This document shows positions 48,790 through 62,500 of a stretch of 64,000 nucleotides of DNA, in pieces. Where the stretch lies: contig JBEWZL010000078.1 in the NCBI GenBank assembly GCA_045837725.1, positions 62,001 to 126,000 of the forward strand. Reading direction: 5' to 3'. Below the pieces are notes generated by a model. The model did no database searches, was not told where the DNA came from, and saw only the letters and a list, made by a program, of their open reading frames with translations. How positions within the stretch are numbered: position 1 is the stretch's first letter; each line of letters starts with the position of its first letter. The DNA comes from Vermamoeba vermiformis (taxonomy: Eukaryota; Tubulinea; Echinamoebida). The translations under genes were made by a program, and so were the position numbers.

Positions 48790-51700
48790 AATGGCTGATC
48801 TAAGCTCACGAGCCTCATCTTCAAGCCTCGGCGAGGGATTTGGTCAAGAAGAGCCGATTACAGGTGCGAGACTAGCAAAACAGTCATTATGAGCCCTGGT
48901 GTGACTAAACTCCTCATTGCAGTGCGCATCCGCAACATCTTAGCCGAATATCCGGTGACCAATCTCATCAAAGAATTGCTGCAGAATGCCGATGACGCAC
49001 GTGCCACACGCGTGAAGGTAACTAAAAATAGCACAGCACGTGACTGCGTACTGATCAGCGTGTCAGCTCATCATTGACAAGCGCTGGCACCCCACCACGC
49101 GCTTGATCGAACCAAAATTAGCTGCGCTGCAAGGTGAGTGTCGTCGTTCCGTTCATTGCCAAATTAGGCAATTCATTCCATTGCAGGTCCGGCTCTGATC
49201 GCCTACAACGACGCGCCGTTCACGGACTCAGACTTTGCAAATATTCGTCGCTTGGGTGCCAGCAAGAAGCGCGGTGATCCAGGTCAGTGTCCTCCACAAG
49301 CGAGCTAAATATAGAAATATGTATATATTGCAGTAGTATATGTACACATTAGTATATATGCATGCAGTACTATGTCCCCCATGTCACTCACACCCCTCGT
49401 CAGGTGTGACAGGTCGCTTTGGCATCGGCTTCAACTCGGTGTATCACGTGACAGATATTCCGTCGTTCATCAGTGGCACGCAGCTGGCATTCCTCGACCC
49501 GCACGAACTGATTTGGCAGTCACGTGGCATCAAGTTTGACATGACCAGCACGGTGAGTGACACCTGTCAAACGCTGTTCGAGAGTTATTCCGACCAGTTT
49601 GCGGGATTTCAAACGGACACGCTGCGTGTTGATGGCACTGCTGTCACTGGCACATTGTTCCGCCTGCCACTGCGCACCAATGAATCACGTGCTCCGTTCC
49701 CCGAAATTTCCGACGAAGATACCGTGAGTGATGTCACGTGGACGGCAGAAGATCTCGAGCGATTGTTTACCATATTTAGACAAGAGGCGCATCTGATCTT
49801 GCTGTTTTTGAGATCGGTGGAACAGATCGACTTCCTTATTTGGCACGAAGATCAAGTTGTTCCGCAGCAGCTGTTCACGGTGGCACTCAGCCAGCTGTCA
49901 GACACTGACCGCGCACTGCGTGCTGTCCTTCACGTAAGTTCGATCGATCGATCACGTGATGCAGTGCACTGACGCTATTTTTAGGACCCTGAACAGCCCA
50001 TTCGCCGATATTCACTGAACGTGACCCTCCGCGCGGATGATCACGTGACGAGTGAGGTGTACCGAGTGGTCACGTGCTCGCAGTCCCTGAGCGCAGATGA
50101 AGCGCGAGATATGTGAGTGATGTTCATGAAAGAAGTACTGCAGCAATAATAATGAAGTGCAGTACTCTGTACCATACAAACACTATACACAATAAGTACT
50201 AAATAGACCATACCAGTACTAATTACAATGAGGTGCAGTGGACTGAGTGACAAAGAGCTGCGCAAATTAATTCCGTGGGGTGGAGTGGCCACGCGACTGC
50301 ACCGAACAGCTGCAAAGACTGACCACACGCAGTCACGTGATCAACAGAGTCACGTGTTCTGTTCGCTGCCCGTGACACTGAGTGGACTGCCCGGTACGTG
50401 CTGTAGTGTACTCGATGGTACTATTGTACTGCATCCTTAATTATATATTCATGGTTACAATGCACCACTCATTACACTTACTATTATGACACCATCACTC
50501 ATTACACTTACTATTATTACACCATCACTCATTACACTGCATTGTACCTCCCTACTGACCCCCTCCCCCTCGTGCAGTGCATCTCAACGGCTGTTTTGAA
50601 CTGTCCGCGAGTCGCACGGCACTCTCCTGGCACGAATACGCGCGCAAAGATCACTGGAACCGTCACGTGCTCACTGCTGTCGTGTCACGTGCCTACATGC
50701 ACCTCTTGCACGACTGTCGGCAACTGCTCGTAAGTCACGTGCTCAGTCTTTGCGGGTGTGTATTCACGCTATAGCTATATTTAGACCACAGCGGAATATT
50801 ACGCGCTGTTTCCGAACGTCAATCACGTGCTGCACGATTGGGAGCGCTATTTTTGCACACAACTGGCACGTGTGCTGCACGACGAGCACGTGATTCGATT
50901 CAAAGATGCGTGGATTACACCAAATAAGGCAATTTGGCCTGGGTCTCACGTTGTGTTGGGCGAAGCACTGCGCACGTGGCTGATGGATAATTATCCACTC
51001 GTCGAGACCCCTGACCACATGCTGGCACTCTTCGCGCACGTGACCGGTAAGCGACTTGCCTAATTAGGAAGCTGAATTCTAACCGACACTTGCAAGAGCT
51101 GCAAAGTCATCGCTTGACACCTGTCACACTGATCACGTGGCTCGCTGGACACGACGACTGGTTGCTGGCACTGCGCACCAACACCGCGGTGTATAACCAA
51201 TTATGGCAATTAATGTTCACGCTGCCGGATGAGGAATATGTCAAAGTGTACGAGGTGCCACTGCTGTTCACTGAAAGCGGAACATTAGTGCGCATGAGTG
51301 ACCAGTCCTCGCACGTGCCGTACTACGTGATCAGAAGTGCGCGCTTGCGTCAAATCTTTGCAGAAATTCGCAGCTCACTGATCGATGTGAGCTTGTTCAC
51401 TGAAACAGTGCTCTCCAAGCTGATTGAAACGCGGTTCATGAATGCGCGGAACATTGAACACGTGACCACACTGGAGTCGCACCTGCACGTGCTGTTGCCA
51501 CCAGTCGCAAATGATTGCAAAGTCATCGCACGTGATGCGAATTCATTTCCGCGCAATGATTGGCTAAAACTGGTCTGGCAATATCTCGCTGCGGAGAATT
51601 GCGATTTGTCCGCGTACGATCACGTGCCACTGATCCCAGTCGAGTACGTAACTGTTACCATTATTTAGTGCAATGTTTAACGGTTATTTTTAGTAACGGC

Positions 51701-54700
51701 GCTGGATTAGTTCCTGTGCGGCACTCGAGTCACGTGATCAATATCTCCGCGCGAGATGGTGACCAAGTGCCAGTACACGTGCTGCAACAACTGCAATGTC
51801 ACGTGCTCGACGCAGATCTCCAGCGCGAGATCACACAGTCACGTGCCACGCTGTGCAGTGCTGACCCCGCGCACGTGATGCAGTTGTTGGCCACGCTGCA
51901 CGGCACGCAGCTCGGTAGCAAAGTGACAGCACTGAGCAGCGAGCACAAGCGAGATCTGCGGAGATATTTTGTGCGCACCATCAAGCAGTGGCACGTGACA
52001 TCGCGAGAGCACGCGATTTTGAAACAGTTGCAAATATTCGAGCTGGTGGGTACCAAAAATAGCAATCGATTCGTCAGTCTCGCGCAGTACAAGTCACGTG
52101 CTTCAGGTACGCCACTGTGTTGCTAAAAATAGTCGCACTCACCGTGTCGTGCAGTGCAGTGTCACGTGCTCGATATCTCGCTGCCACTGATCGACTGTGC
52201 CCTGGACGAGACAGCATTCTTTGACAGCATTGGCGTGCCACCGATCTCCACCGTGGAGTTGTTCCGTGCCCATCTATTTATAGATCAGCTGTTTCAGACC
52301 CTCACGTCACATCAGCAGCGCGAATTGTTGCAAACACTGTTCAAGACGAGCACGCTGAAGAATTGCGACGCAGAATTCTTGGAATTGGTGCGGAATTATC
52401 CGTGCATCACGTGTCAGGACGGCAAGGTAAGCAGTCACGTGACACTTTGGCAGTCGCCACCACTCACCGTTCACTGAAACAGCTCCGTGCACTGAATGCC
52501 ATCTACGACCCCGACAACAAGGCCGTGACTGAGCTGCTGGCACTGGCACGTGATTGCTGTCACGTGGTGCCACTGCCCGAACAGTACTGGCAGGAGAGCA
52601 CGCAGCGCGGAGTATTTCTTGCTGGCATGCGATTGGTGGGATTCTGTCACGTGCTGCGCGTGCAAGATCTGCAAACATTGCTGTTAACTTTGCAGTACGT
52701 GAGTTGGGTGTCACGTGCTCGCTGTACTGATTGCTATATTTAGACATATGCCCGCATCGAAAGCAGTCTCGCTGGCCACTAAATTATTCCGCTACGTGGT
52801 GTCGCAGTTCAGTGAATTGCAGTCGCAAGGTGTCTCGCTCGAATTCTTGCGTCACGTGCCCTGGTTGCCGTTGTACAGACCGATCAGTCACGTGATTCCG
52901 CCGTTCAGTGAATTGCAAGATGACACGTGCCTCGTGTCACCGCTGAGTTCACAGCCACGTGCGCGTCAATCATTGGTCAGCGCTGTGATGCCACTTGCCA
53001 GCGTAGATCTCCCATCACGTGATCACCCGTTCGTGCAGTACGTTGAGTGGCACTTGCCTATTTCGGTCAGCAGTCTCGTGCAGCAGTTGAAGGCTGTGGC
53101 AAAGCTATTTTTAGCACTCACTACCAAGCCCGCGGCACTATATTTGCAGGAATTGGAGCACGTGATTCATGAAATCTACGGGCACTTGGACGAACAGCTT
53201 GCAATCTCGCCCGATCTCGCAGAAGTGTTGCAAAGAAATGTTGCTGGTACCGAGCACGTGATCTGGACTGGCACGCAGTTCGTCACGCCGCAACAAGTGG
53301 CACTCACGTGTCAGCTGCAAATCAAGCCCTGGGCGATGAAAGTTCCTCCGAAATTCGCGCAGTTCAAGCACGTGACGCAACACATTGGATTCATGAAAGA
53401 GTTCGGTGCGGAACATTATCTGCACATCGTGTCGGAACTGCACGCGCAGTACGGTGGCACAGCGTTGAGTGCCAAACATCTCAAACAGGTGCTAAAAATA
53501 GTCACGTATCTCGGACGGGAGATTCTCACTCACGGCGCAGATCACGTGCCACTCGATCACGTGCTGGTGCCCACCACAGCCGGTGTGTTGAAGAGTGCGC
53601 GCACGGTGGTATATCAGTCACGTGACACCACGCTGGGCAGTCAACCGCTGAGTCACGATCTCGTGCACGCGGAGATCGCTCCGGAGTACTGTCGCGCACT
53701 GGGCATTGCACCGATGGACAAACTGCTGCTGCAGGACTGCATTCGGCCCTTCGGTCAGGTAACGGACACAAGCCCCATTGAATATATGTCCATATATAGA
53801 CGTCACGTGCGCTACTGACCCCCTCCCCCGCAGCGCCAAGAGCTCGTGCACCGCTTGAAGAATGTGCTCGTGGATTATCCGCCCTCGAGTCTCATCGCCG
53901 AGATGTTGCAGAATGCCGGTACGTACTGCCACCACATGCTAAAAATAGCACTCACTCGATCGGAACAGATGACGCGGGTGCCACGCAGTTCAGAGTGGTA
54001 TACGATGCGGAACAATATCCGACCAATCAGCTCGCACTGCCCCTGCACGCGCTGTTAGAGACGCCAGCGCTGGTATTCATGAACGACGCTGCGTTCAGTG
54101 AAGCAGATCTGCAAGCGCTGATTCTGATCAGGTGCGTGCCTGTCTCACCGTACTCGTGCTAATCATTGCAACTATTCTGCAGCAAGGGCAGCAAGCAGCA
54201 CAGTGCCACCACGATTGGTCGCTACGGACTGGGCTTCAATGCCGTGTACAACGTGACCGACACGCCCATGCTGCTCACTGGCGACCAGTTGGTGGTGTTC
54301 GATCCGCAATTGGAATATCTCCGCAGCTGGAGCTCCGACAAAGAACCAGGTACGCTGGCACGTGACTACCAGCGCAGATGTCGCTAACAGAGCGGTGCAG
54401 GGGTGTGCATTCAATTCACCGCGCCCAACCATCACGTGCTCAACGGAGATCTCCTGGCCCCGTTCCGACACTTCGGAGTGGATCCGACACGACCCTTCAA
54501 CGGCACTATTTTTAGATTGCCACTGCGCGCCAAAAAAAGCAAAATTAGCCCCACGATCTGGACAGAAGAGCACGTGCTGGATTTGTTGCGAAAATTTTCA
54601 GCTCTCGGAACAGCTCCGATGATATTCCTGCAGCACGTGGAACAAGTGCGCGTGCAGTCACGTGACAAGCTCGGTGACACGCAGTACGTGCAGCACTTGG

Positions 54701-57700
54701 TGGAGGTGAAATCTCCGAGTAATTCTCCGCCACACTCCCGCGCTCTGTTGGAACAATTCACGTCTGCAGATCACGTGGCTGGCATGCTGGCACATCGTCT
54801 GACCATTCACAGCACGTACAGCGGACTGTCGAGTCACCACCACGTGACTGAGCACCAAGAATGGCAAGTGTGCCACCAGTGTGCCACGTCACCAGATGAG
54901 GACGCACGTGACAAGCTGCCGATCGGTGGAGTGGCACATTGCCTCTCTGATGTAGACAAGTCACGTGCTGGTAAATATCTGCAATGATTGAATTCTATTT
55001 TTAGCTCACCGCGCTGTGCAGGGCGACTGTTCTGTTTCTTGCCACTGCCGATCAACTTGTCTTTGCCGATGTTCATCAACGGCTATTTTCAGCTCTCATC
55101 GGCACGCACGTCGCTCACGCAGGGCACGTGGAATGAAATTCTGCGCGACGGACCGATCTTCGACTGCTACTGGCACTCGATGATGAATTTGCGCAAAGAC
55201 TCGCCCGCAGCGTACTGGTAGGTCTATTTTTAGCACCGAGATGTTAATGCAAGTCAATCACTGACCACTCTGGGACAGGGCGGTGTTCCCACAGAGCGTG
55301 CACGACAGCAAAGACTTCTGGAATCCACTGGTGACACGTGTCTATCAGCAACTCGCGCGCGAACCTTCCTTATTTGTCATGGGTGAGTGGCACTAACAGC
55401 ACGTGATGTCAGTCTATTAATAGCAGCAGAGAGTCATCGGCTCGTGCAGCCACGTGATGCAATCTATTACGGCGATCAGGCACGTGATCAGGGACTGGAC
55501 GAGACACTGCGGAATTATTTGCTCCAAGTGCTGCACGTGCCACTCGTTGCGTGTCCGCGGCACGTGATCGAAGAGTTCAAGCGCGTGGATGTCACCATTG
55601 CTAATTTTAGTCCGAAAGTACTGCGCGAATTCATCAAACAGCACGTGATCAATTTGGAATATTCTGCCGAGGCTTTGCAAGTATTGCAGTACTGTCTCGA
55701 GGACCTCAAGCCTGCCACTGCCGCTGAACTCCTCGGTATGACACGTCATTTTTTCACAGTTCTCATGTTGACACGTGTCATTGACAGGCTTGCCACTATT
55801 GCCCGTGAAATCTCGTGCACTAGTCAGATTCTCAACGAAATCTCCGTGCATTCTCGGTGAGTCCAAAAATAGTGAAATGTTCGTCGCTGACCAGCCGTCC
55901 AGTCCATTCACTGAACGAGTACGAATTGTTCCCCCCAACATTGCACGCCAGACTGGTCGACATTGAAGTTGTCCCGCGCAATCTAGTGCAAATCTCGTGC
56001 GCAGATATGGGAGTTATTCCGCTGTCTCTTGATGTATTGCTCGATCTCGTGTCGGAGATACTTCCGACAGCCTATCACCGTCAGCACGTGATCAACCATC
56101 CTGCACCGAGTGTGTTGCAGTGGCTTTACCATTTTTGGCAATGGATTCGACGCCAATGTGTCACGTGGCCTGGTTCACTGAACCAAAGCTCGGCTGATTC
56201 GTCCGAGTCACTGATTGACACGCTGTGCAGTCGACTGCACGACTGGCCGATTGTGCCGACTGGTACGTGACACGTGTCAACTCAAAGACCGGTGCTAACG
56301 CGTTCACTGAACAGTCTCTGAACAATTAGTGACACCAAATACTCCGCTATTCTACCAGGGCTCCCTGCCAGCGGAACATTTCGAGCTGACGCTGGCACAC
56401 CGTCTCAACTGTCAGTTCATTGACACGCAGCAGTATCACGTGCCTGTTGAATTCACTGAACGGCTCTATCTGCCGAACATGCTCAATATACTCAAATATT
56501 CCGCCAAATCTCGCGAAACTCTCGCCAGGTATGTCTATATTTGGTAAGGTCACGAGCTCATCTCCCTTGCAGATTCAGTGAATTATCTCCGATTGAACGA
56601 GATCGTGCCCTGACACTCATCGCGCAACTCTCCGACAGCGAGATCGATGTGTACTGCGCGCTGATTCGTCAGTTGCCGCTGTTCCCACTCGTGCACGAAT
56701 TGCCGCAAAGACTCACTGACCTGGCACTGCTCGCTGCTGCTAATTATAGCCGCGAGGTGATGGCACCTGAACTCTGGCAGCAGACACGTGACACACTGAA
56801 CACGTTCTTCTACACGGCTGTCATCGTGCCACTCCGCGCGAGTGCTGTCGCGTTGCTGCGCGATCAGTCGTTGCCACCAGTGCCACTCAACACTGCCGTG
56901 CCGTTCATTCGACTGCTGCACGCGCGATTGTACAAGCGACTCGGTGTGCGCGCAGTGAGCAGTGCGGACTATTTGACCAATCACGTGCTGCCACACCTTG
57001 CGCAACTTGACGATCCAAATATGGTATTGGAGTACATTGCCGAGCACTGGTTACAATTGCGCGAATTCTCGCCGTTACTCCACGCCTTGCGAAATCTCGC
57101 GTTTGTGGCACATGGCACTGGCTCGTCGGTCTGCGCACGTGATTTGTACCACCCTGAGCACGTGATCTATCGTGTACTGTTTGCAGGTAGGACTAGACTG
57201 ACTGCGGCTATTTTTAGCACAACACTGACCTATGCTGCACAGAGCAACCAGAGCAGTTCCCAGCAGAGCCGTACAACTCCGTCACGTGGCTGTCAGTGCT
57301 GCGAGATCTCGGCATGCACGTGACTCCGAGTGCCGATGACGTCATCAGAGCTGCGCAGATATTAGCGGAGAAACTATCCTTCGATTATTCCGATCCACAG
57401 CTCTTGCAATCTTTGCAATCATTTTGGGGGTTCGTGCTCGAAGAGAAATTGTTGCAATCATTGCCACAACTCCGTTCACTGAAACTCGTGGTGGCACTGT
57501 GGGATCATCGTGAACGCATTGACGGGGAGGGGAATTTCAGCGACCAATCACGTGCGCATAGTTGTTCCGCTCAACGATGTTGGCTTCGATATTGAGCGGG
57601 AGTTGGTATGACATAATTATGACTAAATTAGGCAATGATCTCACGCTGTATCTCGCCAGATCTGGACGCAACAGCCCATCATTGACAGCGAGGTGTTCGG

Positions 57701-59227
57701 GTCAAATTTGGTCAACGAGCTCTTCATGCAACATCGCACGGTTGCCAATCACGTGACACCGCTCGACATTCACTTGGGTGAGTGACACTTTCCTAATTTA
57801 GACAAAGACTAATCCGTGGCAGTCTACTCGCACTTGACGACTGTGTTGCAGCGAGTGCGCGACAGAGCACGTGATCAGAGTGTGTGCGGCAATGTCTTCG
57901 TTCACGAACAGGTGGTGCGACAGTACGAACTTGAACCGACGTTCAGAGAACTGTGGCGGTTCATGAACAGTCAAGTTGAGGCCCTCAGCGACGCATTAAT
58001 TGCACAGTTGCAAAGTCTGCCCTGGTTGCTCATCACGCAGCAATCTCGCTCGTATCTCGTGGCACCTAAAAATATCTTTGCTAATGTCAGCGCGCGACTG
58101 ATACCCCTCTGGTTTGCATTGCCAAATTTGTACACGACGCACGAGCTCGCGGTACGAGTGACACGTGGCGTGGAGCCGAGTACCCATGACGCACGTGTTG
58201 CTCTGCGTCAACTGCACGAGTCACGTGTTCGTATACTTCCGCAATCACCCGAGGGAGATACAGCCCACGTGACGGTAGATCTCGTGTTGGAGTTGATGCG
58301 ATTGGCTGCCACAAGGTCCGAGGATGAATTGGCGCAAAGTCAGATGGAGTTGCCAGTAGTAAGTCAGAATATTGGTTCATGAACGCAGTTGCTGAGCTGT
58401 TTTTAGCTGAACGAACATCACGTGCTTGTCCCCGCCAGTCACGTGTTCATTCGTGATCGACACGTGTCACACTTTCAAATCGACACTGCCGTGCAATTTT
58501 TGCACTGTGAGGTACGTCATTCTCGTTCACTTGCCTAATTTGGTCCATTAAATCTTTGCAAAGGTATCGCGTGACTTAGGTCTCGCACTGGGCGTGCAGC
58601 TCTTCAGTCAAATCATCGAAGAGCGAGTCGTGTCACACGTGACGGTCGAGAGTTCGCAGCGTGTGGCCGACGAATTGCTGCAAAGTCATCGAGAACTGCA
58701 GGAGATTGTTGCGCGCCTTCGTTCACCAATGTTTGCCGATGTTCTGGCGCTAATTCTCCGCGCTCAGAATCCTACGCTGAGCGAGCTGACCATTGCGCAT
58801 TCAGTGAATCAAATTAAGAAGTTGCGCGTTGTTTATTGTAGCGAAATTTCAACACAGCTCGTAGATCGGCGGAACAATTCTGTGTTGTCCCAGTCACGCG
58901 TCAATACCGCAATGTTAGTGCAACAGGATCAAGTGCGTGGCGACAAAGATTCACTTAGTAACTCTCGCTGACATGTTGTATTAACAGATATATGTGGCGA
59001 ACAAACCTCGCTTCATTCGCTGGTCAGATCTGCTGGCGCAACAGCTCAACAAATTTTTGAATTTCATGTTGACCGATCTGCTCTCACTGAGCGCAGTTCT
59101 GAATTGTGAAGAGAGGTGAGCGATTTGATTTGCAAACTATACAATCATTTTCATGGGGTACTAATGTCTGTAATTAGGGACATGATCGCGTGTTGTCTTG
59201 CCGTTGAGACTTCGAGCCCAAAATAGC
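48790..59227 (+). CDS. sacsin-like protein with two SRR (GHKL ATPase-type) modules
   Basis: About 32 exons with introns mostly 45-60 nt; roughly 2,800 residues, ATG at 48790 and TAG at 59225-59227. Module 1 (from about 48910) has the GHKL N-box VTNLIKELLQNADDARAT and GRFGIGFNSVYHVTD. Module 2 (from about 53836) repeats them as PSSLIAEMLQNADDAGAT and IGRYGLGFNAVYNVTDTP. Each is followed by the long beta/alpha stretch of a sacsin repeat region (for example ISLPVTLSGLPVHLNGCFELSASR and RLFCFLPLPINLSLPMFINGYFQLS). Sacsin SRRs are Hsp90-like and thought to act in protein quality control; human sacsin has three plus UBL, J and HEPN domains, none seen here. Exon-exon frames fit except near 57509-57539, where either a 31-nt intron, a longer one with a poor donor, or a frameshift is needed. 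The gene is saturated with CACGTG (about 88). Confidence 0.85.
48997..58645. repeat. CACGTG-saturated region
   Basis: About 88 CACGTG hexamers by hand count in 9.6 kb, mostly as TCACGTG or GCACGTG followed by A or C. They fall in exons in different codon phases (CAC-GTG = His-Val; T-CAC-GT-G spelled as TCA-CGT = Ser-Arg) and in introns. Random expectation is about 2.4. Mixed with them are CTA-W4-TAG boxes and TTCA-S-TGAA words. Confidence 0.9.
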
Positions 59228-59585
59228 CGTTCAAATCATCGATCGCGGCATGAATTCCTTAATGTGAAGGTGGTTGCTGTGGAGCAAATGAATAACATGA
59301 TTGATAGTTCATGAAGGGCAGCTGAGTCGTCGACCGGAACAATTTCTCAGATATCAGATCAACTCATTAAAATCGTCATTTTCTACGATGCGTTGGCCAT
59401 TGAAACACTCCCTACTATTATGCTCAGTAATTGTTCCGCAACCACTGTAAAATATGAACAGATCCACACACAACGGAGCAATTTGCGAGGATAAATTTAA
59501 ATTTACGTGTTTTACGTTGCGGTGCCTTTATTATCAAATACGATGAAATGACGAACACCGAGCTGAGCTCAAAAAAATATTACAA
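59228..59585. other. intergenic stretch
   Basis: 358 nt after the sacsin-like stop. AT-rich, with no gene recognised; the promoter of the transmembrane gene should be here. Confidence 0.5.
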
Positions 59586-62500
59586 ATGCAATTGATTAGG
59601 CTACTGTTTCTAATCACGTTATTATCCACCCTTAGTAAGTTCCATTGCGTCGGTCACAGCGCAGCTTATCTTACTCACCGCTAGCTATAGTCAGTGCGCA
59701 ACAAATTTGCTTCGGATCCAGCCAACACATTGTACGGCGACAAAGCTCAGGTAAAACTTTTTAATTCCGGTGCTTTAGGATAATTTAACACTTATCTCGC
59801 CACGAACAAATTGGTTCAGGTGTTATTCAATTGATAATTGAATAGAATTCGCGCGTGTAAATTAAAAACGACATTTTGCATATTTATTGAAAATAACGCG
59901 TTGCTAGAATATTTTCTCAAACTTCAAGTCGATTTGGAACAGCAATTGCCTGGATATATCGTAGAATATGCAATATCAATCAGCAACACCTCTTTCGCTA
60001 CAGCGTGGACTTCCCTCAACGAATACCAGCAGATTCACAACGTTACAGTCTATTTCAACTACTCGCTGCCCACCAATGTAGATATTTATGCAGCATTGCG
60101 AATTCGTCAGCAAGGCAACGTAATTAATTGGAGATACACCTACTCTGAGTCGATCAGAGGTACCTTGTGGTTATTAATTGCTTAGTACTCCGTTGAAACT
60201 GCGTTGTTTACTTTCAATAATAATACTAATAATATAATAGTTGGCGACAAATTACCGTCTGACGCACCCTGCGACGAGGTTTGGGCCCCGACGAGCGGAT
60301 TGATCTCCCCACCCAAGACACCCATGCTGCAAGTCTATTTTGACTCTCGCAGCGGCACGGTTACCTTTCAACTCACCGCGCAATATCTGCTCGGGGGCTA
60401 CACGTGGGTAATTGACTTTCAGCCGTTCATGAACAACGTGACTGCGGGCCAGTACGGGCTTGGCGTCACTTCGTGTGAAAATCGAGACAGCAGTGCGCTG
60501 ACAGCACGGAATTTCATTGAATGGTGGAACTGCGCGCCTGCTGCTAATTACAGCGCTGCTATTAATAGCCCTGAGTACTTGAGTTACTGGCCTGGTCCCA
60601 GGTACTGTTGCTGCCACTGGACTTTGACATTTCTGACACCTGTCACAGCTCACCCTGGACGCTCGAACCAGTCACATGCGGATCAGTGCGCTACACCATG
60701 GCCAGTCCCTTTGCTCGCGTGTCAACGTGTCAAACAGCGAGTGGCACTCCGGCCGTGTCATACGTCGATTTGACCACTGGTGACGTGTTGTTTTATGGTA
60801 CGTGACCAATGGCGTGCATTGCCCTGCTTAATCGCTGCTATTTTTAGGCACACTGTACGTGACGGCTGTGCGACCAATCAGCGTGCTCGATCAGTCACGT
60901 GGGTATCAGAGCTATGCGAGTTCTATTCCCTTTCAATGGACGTACAATGTCACCAAGCCAGTGACACCTGTCATCAACGCGCCTGTCACTTTGACACCTG
61001 TCAACAACAACAATGCGACGAGTGCGGTAATCATTGCCCCCGAACTCTTGCCCGCGATTGTTATCCCCGCAGTGATTGGTGGTGTCGTGTTGACACTTGG
61101 CATTGTGGTCAGTGTTTGACACTTTGGACACCTCGGACTGTAGTTAATGACTATATTTAGGTGGCTGTCATGGCGCGCCACAAATCAACGCGCGGTGCGG
61201 TCAAAAAATTGTTTCACAGAAATAATTGTTCCGGGGCTCGTGACCTGAAGAAGAAAGCAGAACCCGTTAGTAACACTAATAGCAGTGGCAATGTGCCAGG
61301 TACGTGCTGTCGAGTGCAGTGTCGGAATATTTGGCGCTAAATATAGTCAGCAGATGTGCCGCAGCCAGTGCTGGAAGCGAGTGTCGCGCCCAATCAGGCA
61401 AGTCACGTGACAGTAGTGGCTGACAACAACCCTCCCGTCGAGCACCCCGCCGCTGAGCCAGCACCACCCCTCTCTATTCCTAAAATAGCTATCGGCGAGA
61501 TCTTGGAGATGGTGAATCGAAATCTCGATTTTGCCGCGCAAACCGCGGGCACGGAGAGCGAGGACGAGATGGACGCGTCAGGCACTCTCGAGCACAGCGA
61601 GTCACGTGACATCCATCGCTCTGATTCGCCCGTGCAGCACTCCCCCGTGTTCGAAAAAGAATTGATTTCGCAGGACTTGGTGGCACCTGTCAGACACAGT
61701 CCGCACCGCTCGACTTTTGCCTCGCCCGTGAACTCGCCCAAGCTCAAGATCAATCGCACTGGCACTGGCACGTACTTTGCACTAATTCACCGCAATATTT
61801 GAACTAATCACGTGACTGCAGAGGGACTACGATTGAGTTCAGTGAATTCAGCCCAGGGCAGCAGTCTGCGCTCCTCTTCCGACATGTCTGCGCGCCGCGA
61901 CCAATCCGACAGTCCCAAAAGTGCAGTGCTGTGGAACTCGCGCAACAATTCACTCGTCAGTTCGCGACAGAATTCCAGGAAACATTTGCCGCGCAAAGAC
62001 AGTAACGGCAAGTACACGGCGGTATATTCGATGCGTTGCTCATGTATTTAATGGACACAGTGCTGCTGAGTGGTGTGAGTGAACAGTTGATCGAAGTCAG
62101 TAAGTAACTAAAAATAGCGCCCTCAGCTGACACATCTAACGCACTGGTTCCAAGAATTCAACGTGTTTGGTCGACCGTTGAGCGAGGTCGTGGACAAGAA
62201 CAAACAGCTGCCCATCCTGCTCGAAGAACTCACCGAGGGCCTGCTCAAAGCTGCGGCATCGCTCTCACAGCTCGGTAAGTGTCCCCCTAGTGTACCTCGA
62301 TAGTGCGCGTATTGATCGAGTCTGCAGAGCTGCGTCAAGTGTTGTGCAAGTGTTTTGAACGACTCGATGTGGAGGTCCGAGCGATCAAGCGCGACATCAG
62401 TCTCTGTACGTGCCACGTGCCTCTGTGCTGTCAGCTGACTCTTCTTCATTTGCAGGTGACTTCGATCAGTTGAGTGCAAATATTCCCGTCGCCCTCACGC

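Noticed and set aside
50400-50576. Exon in the long sacsin-like intron with CATCACTCATTACACTTACTATTA-type repeats
   Set aside because: The repeats are simple and non-coding; flanking exons join in frame without it.
48997-58645. CACGTG excess explained by His-Val-rich protein
   Set aside because: The hexamer also appears in other codon phases (Ser-Arg, Thr-Cys) and in introns, so protein composition is not the cause.
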